A stretch of DNA of 64,000 bases, from assembly GCA_013398615.1 (NCBI GenBank), contig VZSR01000520.1, forward strand, positions 26,290,539-26,354,538, written 5' to 3'. This document shows positions 46,528 through 60,900 of this stretch, in pieces. The DNA is from Brachypodius melanocephalos. Lineage: Eukaryota > Chordata > Aves > Passeriformes > Pycnonotidae. The notes under the pieces were generated by a model. The model was not told the origin of the DNA. It was given only the letters and a program-made list of their open reading frames with translations, and made no database searches. Both the position numbers and the translations under genes were made by a program. Every line of letters begins with the position of its first letter. Positions within the stretch are counted from its first letter, which is position 1.

Positions 46528-48103
46528 GTGAAGCACGTAAGCAGGTTTAGTACTATTGTGAGATGGTATTGTTTTTCCCATGCTTAGGGTTTTGATACTT
46601 TATAGCATACAGAGGTCTGCAAGCTGTTTCCTTACCACCTGCTCTTTAGAAAAAGATTTTCTATAAAACAGGTCTTCATACTGGTCTTGCAGCTTAAGGT
46701 TAGAGGAAAAAACCAATTAAGGTTCATTCGGTCAGATGTTGGGTTAGGCTTTTCTTTATGAGATTGGAAAGAAGATTGTACATTGAACAATGTATAAATA
46801 GAATCCTAATTTACATTTAACAAGTGGATGCCTTCCTAGAAAATAGTTTAATGCTCAATATCCTTTTAGTTTTGTGACATTTCACATGACAAAAACTGTC
46901 ATTCATATACCAATTCTATAAAGCTTAGATTTTTCAGTAGAGAACACGTATCAAGTGTGTACAGACAATAGGACATATTTGTTACCAAGATGGAGTAATA
47001 CCTTTTCTCATATGTTGTCAGTTTTTAGCATTCTAGTATTCCAAAGGTATAACAAGACACCTTAACTTAATTCTTTTTTCAGCTTTGATGTAAATGATTA
47101 CTTTGCCTTAACATTTTTATTTATGCTTATTGTGAAACAAATAACACTATTTATTACATTCACAATGATATAATGAGAAGGACAGCCAAGAATGGGATAT
47201 GTTTCTGCTGGATAGTGTTATGTGTAGAGGTACCAGATAGCTTTGGCCTAAAATTAAATAAATGAGATTAATAAGATTGGAAAAGCTGCATGGGAACATA
47301 GATGCAGATGTTGAGAAGAAAGAGATAACAGATCAGAATGAAAAGAGGATGAGACAGACACACATGGAATGCTTTTTGATGGCCCAATATTTGTGAGGTT
47401 GTTGTTTCAAGGTCTAGCCACCATAAAGCAGAGGTCTAGTCAAACTGAGAAAACATCTGAATGTCTAAGCGTCTTGTTTCAGCTGCATTTTCAGCTCCTT
47501 CCACTGACTGTAGTTTGGCCCTAATTATGTCTCTTCAAGCTGAGTGGAAAAAGGCATGGAGAGAGGTAGGCATGTGCCTAGAATTCCAGAGCATTAGCAG
47601 CCAACTTCCCTGGTCAGCCAAGATCCAAAAAAGCACACAGTTTGTTCGAAAGAGTAAGGGACAGGGAAGCTCTGGGAGTGAGTCACAAGGAGATGACAGA
47701 AATTCCCCATCGGCCCTGGCACTGCATTCTGCCATGGGGCTACAGTGGACATGCAGTAAAGCCCTAAGTCACCTGAGCAGTTTCAGCTGGCAGGCATTCT
47801 TCTACAGAGAAGGGGTTAATATTTCCTAGCAGTTTTTACAGTAGCAAAATTACTCCTGTTAAAGAGTTCTGTTGAAGAAAATGGATGAAAATTAGATTTT
47901 ATTACTTTAAAAAAATTCTTCTAAATTAGAAAAAAAGCGCATTTTGAAAATTTCCTTACAATATTTGTTTTCTTACAGGTCAGAAATGTTTCCAGTACTT
48001 CAGTGTAAGTAAAATATTTCAGAAATCTCATTTGCCATCTGCACTTAATTATGATGTTTCATATAATTAATTATATGAATTATATTATTAATATAATTAA
48101 TCC
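46528..48103 (+). other. Probable TTC6 intron
   Basis: AT-rich DNA. A 122-codon plus-strand frame at 47461-47829 has no splice sites or recognisable domain. A possible very small exon with a perfect donor (CAGT|GTAAGT at 48005) is discussed in the findings. The last 45 bases before the CR1 element are an AT palindrome-like stretch. Confidence 0.45.
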
Positions 48104-48104
48104 C

Positions 48105-49762
48105 ATATTGATCATAGAACATTCTGTTTTGAAAAAACCCCTATGATCCTTGAGTTCAACCATTAACCTAACACTGCTAGGTCCTTCACTAAGCCATGTT
48201 CCTGAGTGCCACCTCTACACTTCTTTCAAATGCCTCCAGAAATGCTCCTTCCCTGGGCAGCCTGTTCCAAAGATTGACAAACCCATCTGTGAAGACATTT
48301 TTCCTAATATTTAATCTAAACCTACCCTGGTGCAACCTGAGGTTGTTTTCTTTTGTCCTAATGCTTGTTACCTGGGAAAAGAGACTGATTCACACCTCAC
48401 TACAACCTCCTTTTGGGTAGTTGTAGAGAGTGATAAGGTCTCCTCCCGGCCCCATATCCCCAGACCAATCAACTCCAGCTCCCCCAGACACTCCTCACAA
48501 GACTTTTGCTTCAGATGGTTTGTGAGTTCTGCTGTCCTTCTCTGGACATGCTCCATCACCTCAATGTCTTTATGCAGTGAGGGGCCCAGAACCGGACACA
48601 GGTGTGACCTCACCACTGTCCAGCACAGGGGGAAAATCACTGCCCTGGTCCTGCTGGCCACACTGATACAGGCCAGGTGCCATTGGCCTTCTTGGCCACC
48701 CGGGCACACACTGGATCATGTCCAGCCACTGTTGACTGGCACCTCCAGGCCCTTTTCCCCTGGGCAGCTTTCTAGCTACTCTGCCCCTAGCCTCTAGTCC
48801 TGCCTGGGGTTATTGTGACACAAAGGCAGGAGTGGTGATGGAAATCTAAGGCAATTTGCCTTATGGAACTTCATACAACTGCTCTTGGCCCATTGATCCA
48901 GCCTGTGGAGATCTCTCTCTAGAACCTTCCTACGCTCAGGCAGATCACTCCTGACCAACTAACTTGGTGTTGTCTGAGAACTTGCTGAAGGTGCATTCCA
49001 TCCCCTCATCAATATCATCAATAAAGATATTTAACAGGACTGACACAGATAGTGAGCCCAGGGAAACAGCACTGGTGACAGGCTACCAGGTGGATGTAAC
49101 TCCAGTCACCACCACTCTCTGGGTTTGGCCATCAAGCCAGTTTTTTATCCAGTGAAAAATGCATCTGTCCAAACCATGAGCAGCCTGTTTCTCCATGAGA
49201 ATGCTGTGGGAAATGGCATCAAAAACCTAACTAAACTCCAGTAACACAATATTGACCTCCTTCACCTCACACCAAACAGAACATATTGTCACAGGAGATT
49301 AGGTGAATCAAACAGGACCTGCCTTTCACAAACCCATGCTGGCTGAGCTTGATCCCCTGGCTGTACATGCCACGTGATGGCATTTAAGACGATTTTCTCC
49401 ATGCTGTTTCTGAGCACTGAGGCTGACAGGCCCGTAGTTCCTTGGATCCTCCTTCAGTCCCTTCTTGTAGATGAGCATAATATTTGCTACCTTTCAGTTA
49501 ACTGGGATCTCCCTGGTTAACCAGGACTGCTGGTAAAAGATTACAGTGATTGTCTGGTGAGCACTTCCAACAGTTCCCTTAGTATTTTTGGGTGGATCTT
49601 GTCTGTCCCCATAAACTTCTGTGTGTCTGAGTGATGTATCAGGTCACTGATGTTGTCCCCTTGGATTATGAGGGCTTAATTTTGACTTTCAGATCAGGAG
49701 GCTTGGTACCTGGAGAGAAGCTGGTCTTACTGTCAAAGAGTGAGGCAAAGAAGGCATTAATA
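48105..49762 (-). mobile_element. CR1 LINE retrotransposon fragment, 5'-truncated
   Basis: The antisense reading matches the CR1 family that dominates bird genomes. The plus strand shows the well-known CR1 landmarks from the 3' end inward: tcatagaac, then gagttcaaccattaacctaa, then cctgggcagcctgttccaa, and so on to the 5' break near gtgaggcaaagaaggcatta. The minus strand still encodes the CR1 polymerase tail around 48368-48709 (DIEVMEHVQRR, then KSCEECLGELEL), but frameshifts and stops break the rest. About 1.65 kb remains of an element of about 4.5 kb. 5' truncation is normal for target-primed insertion. It sits within a probable TTC6 intron. Confidence 0.92.
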
Positions 49763-52700
49763 ATGATGTTTGTAGGTAGTTTGAAAAGTATACTCTGCAA
49801 CACCAGTTAATCTGTTGGTTGCTGATCTAAATATGTCAAATGATGCATAAACAACACAAAGTACTGTGTAATTGATGGTAATTTTTATAGTATTAAAGAA
49901 TATAGTAAGATTACTTATTCCTTCTAAATTCATAGTATTATGTGACAACAAAACAATTTCCCAGACATTTAACAGTACTGGGATACTGTGATAATGTTTT
50001 TTAGACAGTATTAAATATTTTTAGGATTTTGGCATTTTGGTAGTATAGGGGTGCTATTGTTGCAACAATGCTCATCAATGTGTGATCTTACAAGAGAAAG
50101 TAATTTGCAAGATTGGCACCTGAGAAGATAACATAGATCTGGTTGTATTTAACACAAGTACTATGTAATTCAAATCTATTATTCAACTTGAAAGTGCCTG
50201 CTTTCACTTTTACACACAGAAAGATGAATGGAGACAAATTTTTAGAAAAAGAAAGAGAAATGGTTTTAAAAACTCATATGAACTATCTAAATGCTCTAAT
50301 GCATCTTGGCAGAACTATTTTTAATGAAAATAATGACAACGTACTATATATTAATATTTCTACAGAAGACTATTCATTGGCATGTTGTTGTCATGTACGA
50401 TTTCAAAATTATTTTTCTTTGTTTGGTGGGCTGCAGAGCCCATGCAGTTTCAAGAAAAATTGATTGATCCTGTAGATGAATTTGCAAATTTGATTATACA
50501 CAAAGCAGGCAGATGAAAAAATGCAGCTATTTGCTTTCATCACTGCAATTTTATGTTACGTTTGTAACTGAATTACATAAATATTTTGATTTAAAAGGTT
50601 GTGTGCTAGTTCACTGGTGTTTCTACAAAGAAAACTGAATAGAATATGAGATTACATAAATTTAGAGAGTCCATGTAATAGTAAGTGTGTTGGGTCATGT
50701 TTTCTGAATTTAGTTTTAAGGGAATTCCTCTCTGCTTAGTATAGCCTCCATTATTCATTAACAAGAGAGTGTTGAAGTCTCCGTCCATGGTGTGTTTCAC
50801 AAAGCGGGTGAGATCACAGAACTTTGAGTCACGATTTTAAAGTAATAGCTGCTGTAATTTTAGTCTTGGCTGTTTCAGTTAGCGATATTGATGTCTAAGG
50901 CATCAAATGTTTTTGAGGCTCTTCTGTTTCTTTGGATATCACTTCCATTTCGGTTTTGTTTTGTTTTGTTTTTATATTAGTATCTAGACATTTCAAAAGC
51001 TGGAATTTGCATTGAATCTGACCAAGCTAGTTTTTTTTTTCTTTAAATTTCACTAGAGATCATGATGGAATCTTATGTGACATTGAAATGCAAAAATCAT
51101 AGTCGTATTCTTGGTTCATTTTATTGATACATTTGCAGGTAGACGTATTACTTTAAAGCTTTTCTGTATTCTAGAATTTTGTTAGCTTATTGTCTCTGTC
51201 TAAAATTTTGATTAGCTTTCAGTTTCTCTGCTAAACATTAAGTATCCGACTTTGTTCCTTTGTATTTTTTCGTGTATGTGCCAATATACACGAAACATAC
51301 AGAAACATACAGAAACATACAGAAATATACATACAGAAACATACAGAAACAGTGGTGTTTGTTTCAAAAATAAACTGACAATGTATGGAGCAATTTTAAT
51401 TTTGAGTAAGACTTTTCACAAGGTAGTGACTCAGTTAAGTGTCTTCTACAGTTCTCAGTATCTTTTTAGTTTGTTATTTATATTCTTGTTTATTAAATAT
51501 AAGCTTCCACAATTTTCTCCTGAAGTGATTTGTTCTGAGAACTTAAATACTGTTGAAGTTGTCAATAAATACAGACATTGTGCTCAGTTATGTTCTGGGA
51601 TAAATAAAGCTCATGAGTGGACAAAGGAGAGTAAAATTCTATAGTTTTATGATTCATTTAACCAGATGTGACTAAAATCTAAATTTAAAAAGCATTTTTC
51701 CTGAAATAATTGTCTTCTTTGGGTTTCTATAGATTGACAACCTTCCCAGACTTGCAGAAATAATTACCATGGTGCAGCAGGAATAGCTGGGCCCAAAAGT
51801 GGACCTATTTTCATATTGAGATGGACTTTTTTTTCAAAGCAAAGCACTTCAAATTTAATTTTCCCCACTGTGTTGTTCTGTTTCTGTCTTTTTGATGCTA
51901 TGATTATACTTCTTTATTTTCTTGAACCTGATTTGTTTTGTTACATATACAAGCTTTTAGGTGGAGTTCAGAAGAATCCTTTCTATTGATGGCACTGCTA
52001 GTCCGTTTTAAAGATATTTGTTTTGAAGAACTCTGAAATCATTGAGGCTGGACTAGACCTCTGGAGGTGATCACAATACGGCAACAGCAGCACAAGGATA
52101 CAGATTCTGAGGCTCAGTTTTTTGAAACAGATGCAGACACTTTGGCAGCAGTGATGACTTCAGTAGTCCCTTTTCCTCACTGTTTGCTTTTGCTCCTGGA
52201 TTACAATGACCTGTCCTGGACAAAATTTCTATGTGGGGATACTCTACAAAGAGAATCAGAGATCTAGATTAATTTCTGTCTTTACAACACATTATTATTT
52301 TTTCAACATGTACCTGTTATTTGATTTATTTTGCAGTGTGAAAAAACATTCTTTTGGTGAAACTAAGCACAACTAATAAATAGTAATGAGCAGCTGTGGA
52401 TGAAAACAGTAGGAATTCCTTACATATTCCTACTGGAGTTCCTTTATTTAGTAAATGCAACCTTGAAAAATATTTCAAAATTATTATCTTTAAAACTATA
52501 TGTATGTTTGAATTTGCTTAAAAACACAACAAAAATTGCAGATGTTTTCATACTCTTCTAAGTTTATTAGTTCTCCATACTAATATTATTTTGATGCTAA
52601 TTTGATTATTCACATTGTAATATTTTGAAATACACCAATCTCACATGCTATTCAGAAAAAACAATTTAGGTAGAGCACAAAGGAAATTTTGTTTAATTAC

Positions 52701-54888
52701 ACTTTTCTGTTTATTCCTTGTACTGAATGGCACTGTGGGCACAGGACAGCAGCTCTAAACCACTGTATTTTAATTTATTTGCATTTTTCTGATGGTCAGA
52801 GCTGTTTGTGTGCCATTGCTCCTTGTACTACTCCAGAGTGGGTGTGAAAATATCCATGTAACTTAGCAGCTATGTTTATCTGCTGTTCATGAACATTTTA
52901 GCTCCATCCTTGGATGTGCTACATATAGAAAGAAAAGCAATATAAAAAATTAAACCAGATGAAGTTCAGAAAGAGCTACAAGAAGAACACAACTTGCAAC
53001 AGTCTTTGGCTCATCAGGCTTCAAATGTCAAGTAAATTTTAAAACTTATTTCATAATTATAAAAAAAATTACTGAAAATAAATGAAGTTATTGATGCATA
53101 GCAATATTGCCAGGTTTAGAGAAGAAAGAATGTCATCCTTCAAATTTGGATCTGAACACTTACAATTCCCCATCTAAATGATCAGATTTAGTTTGCATCT
53201 CTAGTTTAATTTTCTGTTTATCTCCTTGAAATAGCTGTGATATGGTTTTTAAAACCCGTAGGAGCCATCCAGTCCTGTTATATGCAGATGAAACTTCTCT
53301 TGACTGCAGCAGAAACTGAAGTTGCTTATGTGGGGGTTGCATTTGTCCATACAATTCCAAGAATAATCTAATCAAAATAATTAAAAACAAACAATGGAAA
53401 ATACCACAAATTTAATATAAGCAATGCCAGCTGTAAATCATCATCTTTAAATAGAGAAGATGTATTAAAAATTCATTAACTTGAATTTGTATTACAGTCA
53501 GTGCTTGTCTGAAATTCAGGAGATTTTACATGGAGAGCTGTAATTTAAGGACAACTGCTTATTACCTTGCTCTTGTCATAGGGTGTATCTGTCATTCTCC
53601 GGTAGGAGTGTGGATTACAAAAGCAGTACAGACTGTGTCCTAATTTAACTGATCCTGTCCATCCCGTGCCAAGCCAGACTCTGCAGTTTTATGGTCCCCA
53701 CTGCTAATAAGATCTTTACAGATAGCTTTGTTTAGATGTACCATAGGTTACTTCTTTGCTTCTCTGTAAGAAAAGAGGAAAAGAAAAGGAACCTTTATTT
53801 ATTAGATTTTGTTGTTCTTAAGGTCCTGAAAGGTCTATTGGATACAGAAGAGAGCCTTTTTATGGCAGGCCTTAAGTTTGTAAATGGATAATACTTTCAA
53901 TTAAGTAGCTGAGAATAGTCATGGGAAAAGAATGCTTACGTTTATGAAACAGTCAAATTGGCATTTAAGTGACCCTTTGCATGCCATTGCTTATCTGCAT
54001 TGCTTAAAGATCATTTGGTTAGCAAGATTATATATTAAAACAAATAGTGTCAACAGACAATGAGTGTTTTACCTTCAATAAATACTTACTGTCAGATTAT
54101 CAATGGTGCAGAAACTGCACAATTTTCTAAAAAACCTGTATTTAGTGCATTAAGTGAAGGTAATGTAGGCCACACACATAGTATTGTTTTTTCATGTCCC
54201 CTTTTCCAAAGAATGATAAATAGTCTGTTTTAGGAGAGTGTGTGCTGTAAAAACATTCACCTTTACCTGCAGCATGCCCCAAATATTTCAGTTTACATTG
54301 ATAAAGCATTCGTTTAGTTCATTCAATGAAACGATGACTTCTACACAAGACCAGCAATGGTAATGCAATTGAAATAGCATTCAAATTGGTTTTGGTTGTA
54401 TTTATTTAAAGTAAATTATAAAGCTTAGAAAAAAAGTCCCTAGAAATTTTTAAATTATTTTGCCGGCCATTGTTTACGGAAATCATTCTAAACATTGTAA
54501 GTTCAAAGTTTAACGTATTTTTTAAAATTTTAACTGTGAAGTAATTGCCTTGTAGGGAAAGTGAACTGTATTAGAGCATCCTAAACTACTACAAATACTT
54601 AAGAAGATTATACACTTGCTATTGAATTAAAAAAGCAGTGGGAAATATTTCTTTCTAATTTTAAATTAATATGATCTTTATTAAAGCACTGATCTCTGAT
54701 CTCACACACCAGAACAGTTACTTATTTCTATTCATGCAGCTGTTCAATTATTTAAAAAATTCCTTTGTATCATATGAAGTTGCTTTAAGAATGTCTTAAA
54801 TCCTAATCAATCTTATGTATTATATGATTGACTTGCTTTTCAAACTGGATATTTCGTTTTTACGTTTAACTTTCATATTTTATTTCAG
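49763..54888 (+). other. Probable TTC6 intron, no exon recognised
   Basis: AT-rich DNA with a short decanucleotide tract and no clear splice-bounded frame. A forkhead-type TGTTTAC occurs near 54472, likely by chance. Confidence 0.45.
51291..51351. repeat. (ACATACAGAA)n decanucleotide tract
   Basis: Five or six units with one internal disruption (tatacatacag). Confidence 0.88.
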
Positions 54889-54984
54889 AACCCTAATGCT
54901 ATTTTTGTTCAGACAAAAAAGCCATTGATTTCAGTAGAGGCTTTGGATTTTAAAATCTGTGAAACTGTTGTGTTGAAGCATAAG
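54889..54984 (+). CDS. TTC6: Probable TTC6 exon
   Basis: A good acceptor (TTTTATTTCAG) and donor (AAG|GTAACT) bound exactly 96 bases, 32 codons, open in phase 0 at both ends. The peptide begins NPNAIFVQTKKPLISVEALD and ends FKICETVVLKHK. It follows in phase from the exon at 46452, which ends in phase 0. The content, with alternating hydrophobic and charged residues and no stop, is more protein-like than its surroundings. No named domain is visible. The gene name is inferred from position downstream of FOXA1 and from the exon chain. Confidence 0.5.
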
Positions 54985-57900
54985 GTAACTAGGCACTTTT
55001 CTATATATTAAAGTTGAATGACTTGAAAAAATTATTCTGAGCAGTTTTAATTAAAATGAAGAGATTTATTGACAGTCCTTCCTGTGGTGTGGTCATATGC
55101 GTATACACACATCATGTCATAATTTTTGGATGGTAAGTCAAACTTCTACTATATTACACTAATTTTCATGTAGTGTTTTTTCTTTATGTGTGTGACTTGT
55201 CTTGCTGTCTTTTTTTTAAATGTAAGGAAATATAAAACATTTTTATAACATGAATATGTGTTGCATGATAAATCAATCTTCTGTTTTTCTTCATTTTGTA
55301 ATCGTTGCTGATTTCCTTCTTATAATATCTGTTTATAGCATAAGGCATAGATCTTTATAACAAAAAATCAAGTTGTTGAAAATATCATTATGTCAGGAGA
55401 ATCATGGAAAAATAGTAAAACCTGAAAATCACTCAGTGTAATTTCAAAATGGCATTTCCACCTTTTTAATCTGGGACCTGCTCCTAAAATATGAAGGCAC
55501 TTATGAACTGGAATAAAAGTATCATATATTTCTGGAGCCATTTCTGATGGGTTTTTTTACATCTCAGGCATTTTTCATATACTGCTCTTCACATTGTAAC
55601 TGTCTGCACATTAGACATTCATTAACTTTGTAGAGCCCGTACAGTAGCCAGAGACTGTTTTTAGAATTTGATCCATGGCCTGTGGAAGTCAATAAACTTT
55701 CATCACCTTTAGTACAACTTAGACTGAAGACTTAAATGGTAGAATTTTTCAGTTATTAACTTTTCAAAGATAATCAAAGACCCCATATTTCCTCTGAAAT
55801 CAACAGATGAATTGAAAATCTAGGAAGAAGTCCAAGTGATAGCATATCTTAAAAATCATTCAAAATTTTAAGGGTATTTATGAGGTACTCTCTCCTGAGA
55901 GAGAATTTAAATATTAATATATATTTAATGTTTTCACGTAACATTAATTCACATACCCAATTTAAGCTGGTTGGTTTTCATTTTCAGTGCAACAGAGGAA
56001 AGACCCTCTTAAGCTGAGACAGCAAAATTTTGACTACTGCATTTATTTTTTTGCTTTAGATTTATTACCAATTATTTAGCTTTTACCCATTTTTCTTTTC
56101 TAAATAATATGATCTCTACTTCAAATAGAAATTACCGGTCATTTTATACCAAGTTTTGTGTTTGCAGTTTATATACTATATGTCATGATGCATTATTTGA
56201 TCAACTAATAAGAATCTAGAGAATAGATATTAAGATTCTTGATTTATTTATTTTCATTTTAGAGGTCAACATTATCCTAGAGGTATTCATCATCTATGTA
56301 TTGCTTTTCTTACTTTCATATTGCCTCCTTATTTGCAACAAACTTATTTGCAAAAACTTATTTGCAACAGTTTTATCATGTTTTAGCGAGAAGAGGTCAT
56401 ATGTTATTTACAGCATAGCACATAGACAATAAGGAGGAAGAACCTTAATTGATGGAGCAAATTGAAAGAAAAAGGTATGAATTTACTTATTTTCAGAGTT
56501 TCTATGATTTAACTACTTTATTAATGTACAGGATTACATGTTGAAAAATAACTTTCATGGTGTTTCAGGATTTTGTAATTTTAAAGAAAAAGATTTGGAA
56601 AATTCCTCTTATTTGTCAGATATGATTTAAAATAAGTAGAAGGAGGGTACTAAAAGACTTGTATCTTCCTTAGAATGTAAAATGTACTGTTTGCTTTTAA
56701 AAATAAGTTGCACTTTGTTGATATATAAGTTATATGCCACAATTTAGGTTATTAATATATTCGACTGACATGAGAGGTCCCATTGAAATGAAAAGAAATA
56801 CTAAACAAATATAGTAGGCTTTCTGTGAATGTAAAATTCTGCAGTAGTAAAAGGTTTAAAGTACACATGCACCAGCCCTTTATCACAGACTGAGTCTTAC
56901 CTCAGGCCTGACTCTACAAACACTTAGGAACGAGCATAACTTTAACTAATTGAGTGTGGTTCTGTTGAGCTCCCACATGCACAAAATGAAACACATACGG
57001 AACTCGAACCTAGATACGCGTGTAGTTAAAAGTATTAATTGCCTATATAATAGGTAGTCGTGTGATAACTGCAGAATGTTTAATGGATGAGGAGCTGAAG
57101 TAGAACAAAATGCATCACAGTTAATTTTTCTAAGGCTGAGATAGCCTGTAAGAAGAGAAATTTGCTCAACAAAAAGTGATGAAACACAAATGGATTTTGG
57201 AATAACCTTACCCTGTTTTATCATGTCCTTGTATAACTATTTATCATGTCCTAACCAATTTTTATATTTGGTTGTAGTGCACTCCTAAATGTTAGGTTTT
57301 AAATTTTTTAATGTGTTTTGCATTCAATAATGGGCATATGAATGAATATGAAGTGTATTCTTTTTTTCGTTTTTGTTACTTTTTTCCTTTTTGTGTCTTT
57401 TTATGTTCCTATAACAATACCAAAAATTTCAGAAGTGGAGCCTTAATGCTCTCAAGTTTTTCCTGATGGTTTTTGAGATTGGCAGTTTGCTACTTCTAGT
57501 TTCTGTTTATGACCAGCTCCAGAAATACCAAATTATTGCTTATAAAGTCTGTAGTGGCTAAAGAATGGTAGAGTGGTAAATAAGGATAAGGTTTGGTTGG
57601 TTTTACAGGGTAATTTGTGTAGCTTGTTAACTTGAGTTCTCTTGAAAAACACACATTTTAGTGCAGCCAAATGCAAGGTCATAAGGACAAGAATAGGGAA
57701 TTAGGGTCGTACTTTGTAGGAGGGGAGATTGTATCCTGAAAAGCAGTAATTCTGAAAGGAGCTTTACAGTCTTGAAAGATAAGCAACGTCTCCGTAATGC
57801 TCTCTGAACTTTAAATTAAACATGTTTACCTTAAAATAAAGGAGGTGAGATATTACCAATAATATAGAAAAGAAGTTTTGGGATTAAAAACATTATACAG

Positions 57901-60900
57901 AGTTTTTCTGCTTCATATAAGTGCTCTAATAAGTGAGATAGTCATGTCAGCACTTGTTCTCTCTCTTGGCTGCATGACTTTTGCATTCTTTTCTGCTCAA
58001 CAACACAACTTCCTGTACCCAGAATGGTCAAATAATCTAGTGGTGAGTTTTGAATCCTCAGATAAGGAGTGGATTCTTTTATCTTGACTCTGTTTCAATA
58101 ATATCATAAGGAGGTGGAAATCACATCTCTGCCCTTTTTCCTCTTATAAAAGAAAGAAAAATCACTGTGCCCTTTCTTGAAAGAATGGATGCATCCATCC
58201 TTAGAGGATGGTTCCATGTTCTAGAATTGAAATGGAGGGAAATATCTGACTGCAGCTCCTGGAGGATCTAAGTTTTAGAGAGGAGCAGCAGATCTCTTGT
58301 TGTCTAAATCTGTGATTCTTCTTCCATAGGAATGTTTCCAGGAATGTTGTGCACTTAATGCACTTATCAGAGTGTTCAAATAGTGTTCTAGGGGAGCAAG
58401 CAGAAGCATCAGTTCTTCTGTGTTCTCTGTTTCTTCACTACCAGTTCTGTGTTGTGACTTAAAAGAGCATTATGTAGATTTACACATGAGAGAGAGACAG
58501 AGTTGAGGTGAATATATTATCTGTATGGTACACTTCCTGATGCAACAGAATTTGTTAAACAAAAACATAAGAGATCCAGTAGCTGAGGCTTCAGTCTAGG
58601 CAAATTGAGAGTAGCTATAATATTTCAATGTATAGCAATGAAAGTAGCAGATCTGCAGTGATCCATTATTTACAGCCTTCATATCAAGACTAGATTTCTT
58701 TTTGAGGTGTAACCTGAGCTTCACCCAGCCACTTCTGAGTTTGGTATATGAATACTGATGGAACTTTATTATCTGTATTATTTAGAAGGTCATGTTTGCT
58801 AGTAATAGTGCTTCTCTCTGCTTTTAAAATAAGAATCCACAAGTTCCTTTATGAAACTTTTTAGTAATTGAATTCTTTTGATGTAGTCAAGATTATCCTA
58901 AGCATCCAGGATGGCATTTTTTTTCAGGGTACAGGATAAGGCCTTGATGTTCCCTTTGGTTTTTGTGAGCTTCTGCTTTTGTCAGCAATTTGGGTAACAT
59001 ATAAATGTAATTCGTGGCCTTTGTTAGAGTGTTTACTTTTGATTCAGCAGCATTTTCTGTCTGTTGGACAGATACATTCAGAGAATATAAGGGCTCAATG
59101 AGAATAAGGACTCTGCTCAGTATTGTAAACACAGGTCTCAGCATACCAGTAACCCAGTCACTAATTATTTTGCAGGATATGGTGGGACAGGAATTAAGGT
59201 AATTCTTGCAAGAATAAATCAATGGCTCTTGTGAGCATTTCTCAGGTGTGAGAGGCAGTATAAGGGTGGACAAAAAGGTGTTCAGAAAGGAATCCCCCAA
59301 ACCTAGGAATTCACTGATGAACTCACAAACATAGAAGTTATCATTTTACTGTTCTAAATGAAAAAAAACCAAAAAAAACCCCAAAACCAAAACAAAAAAA
59401 CCAAAACAAAACAAAACAAAAAAACCACAACCAACAAATCCAAAAAGACTGTGAAGGTTTTGAAAGCAGAGGAACATCTTTTATTTGAATTTTCTTTTTC
59501 TTTCTGTTATTTCAAAGAATGGGATAACTGTCCAAGGAAGCACTGTGATTTTGTGATAGGACTTTGAATGACTGTGAACACACCAAGGTGATGTTTGTCT
59601 AAGCCAAGGAAACTGATGCTGCAGCAAGCAGGATATGAAATTAGATACCAGACTATTAGCTTTGTGGAGAGATCAGAAAAGGAGTTTAATTTTAGAATGT
59701 TGTGAATGATACCTGTGCTCTGAGTCTGTGCTAGGTCACGAAGGTTGAAAAGGCAAAGGCTCATTAGATTCTTGTTTGTCAGCCTTGCTGAGCTAAATGT
59801 GGCAGCTTCACACCCTTAAGAGAAAGATCATCTGACATTTTTGCTGGTGATCACACAGAGCAGTGATTAATCATACCATGATTGATTACCATGGAGATGG
59901 AACCTGTACATGGTCTTTGACTAGACATTATTAGACACTGAATAGAAGAAGAGTGAAGGACGCCTTAAAATAAGGAGGAAGTCGAAGGAGTTAGATGGGA
60001 GTAGAACTAGAGGAGTAGAATCTATGGAAGGATGGGATTTGAAGCTGAGAGTGGTTTTATTTTTCAAGTAGTCAACAGGTTGAGGGAATGGCGGTGAGTT
60101 TAAAATTTATAAATTAGTAGAAGTTTTGGGGAAGGAGTTTTTACTTCGAGAGCTATATTCCCCGGAAAGGAAGAGAACTAAAGTTTAAAAAGATACCCAC
60201 ACTAAAATTCTTTGCTGAATTCGTTTAATCCCTGAAATCCAGAGAACCAAACTCTTTGGAGCACTGCCATCTAGTGGCACCCGGTACAGTCACCTGCTCT
60301 CTTTTTACACACTGCTGGTCTTGTGCCAGCCTTGGAGGTCAAAGGGATCACTTACCTGACGCTAATTTAATTCCCTCAAAGTTGTTCGCATTTCATAACT
60401 GACCAATTCCCTGAAATCAGATAATTTCACAAATGCAAATGATGTATGTGGGGGTATGCATTGCTCCTGTGTAGAAGATAGTAAAATACAAGGGGCAGCA
60501 ACAGATCTATCCTTTTCCCCTAATTCTGAGCTCTTCTGTGAAAGAATCTTGTTTGATTGTAACAAAGTCCAAAGACATTCGCAGTTTATGGTAAGTCAGA
60601 TCAAGAAAGCAATAATTTTCTTGCTGTAAAATCTTGTCTTCCTTAAGAAAAATATCCACGGGCTTAAAAATACATACGACTTTTCTTTCATACCTGCAGA
60701 AAACTGCTTTGAAGAGCAGGATGTATCAATTCATCAAGACTTAAACTTCCCAACGTCAGCTACAATTCTCTCCTGAAACTAACTGTGTTAAGTTTACTTC
60801 ATCAGATAGCAAAGGTGTTTTGTTTTTGCACTCCTGTTTAATTTTGGCATGCCTGTGTGCTCTGCAGTTATCTGAGAGTTAAAAAGCTCAGTTATCTGAG

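Noticed and set aside
47461..47829. 122-codon plus-strand open frame
   Set aside because: No splice signals, domain or compositional difference; likely chance.
57433..57561. Open frame after a TTTCAG acceptor
   Set aside because: No usable donor before the stop codon, and a membrane-like composition unlike the neighbouring exons.
59167..59189. 23-base interval between TTTTGCAG and GTAATT
   Set aside because: Too short to judge. The phase would be acceptable, but there is no independent support.
58893..59300. 135-codon minus-strand open frame
   Set aside because: Considered as a retroelement remnant, but I recognise no motif of gag, pol or env and no flanking repeats.
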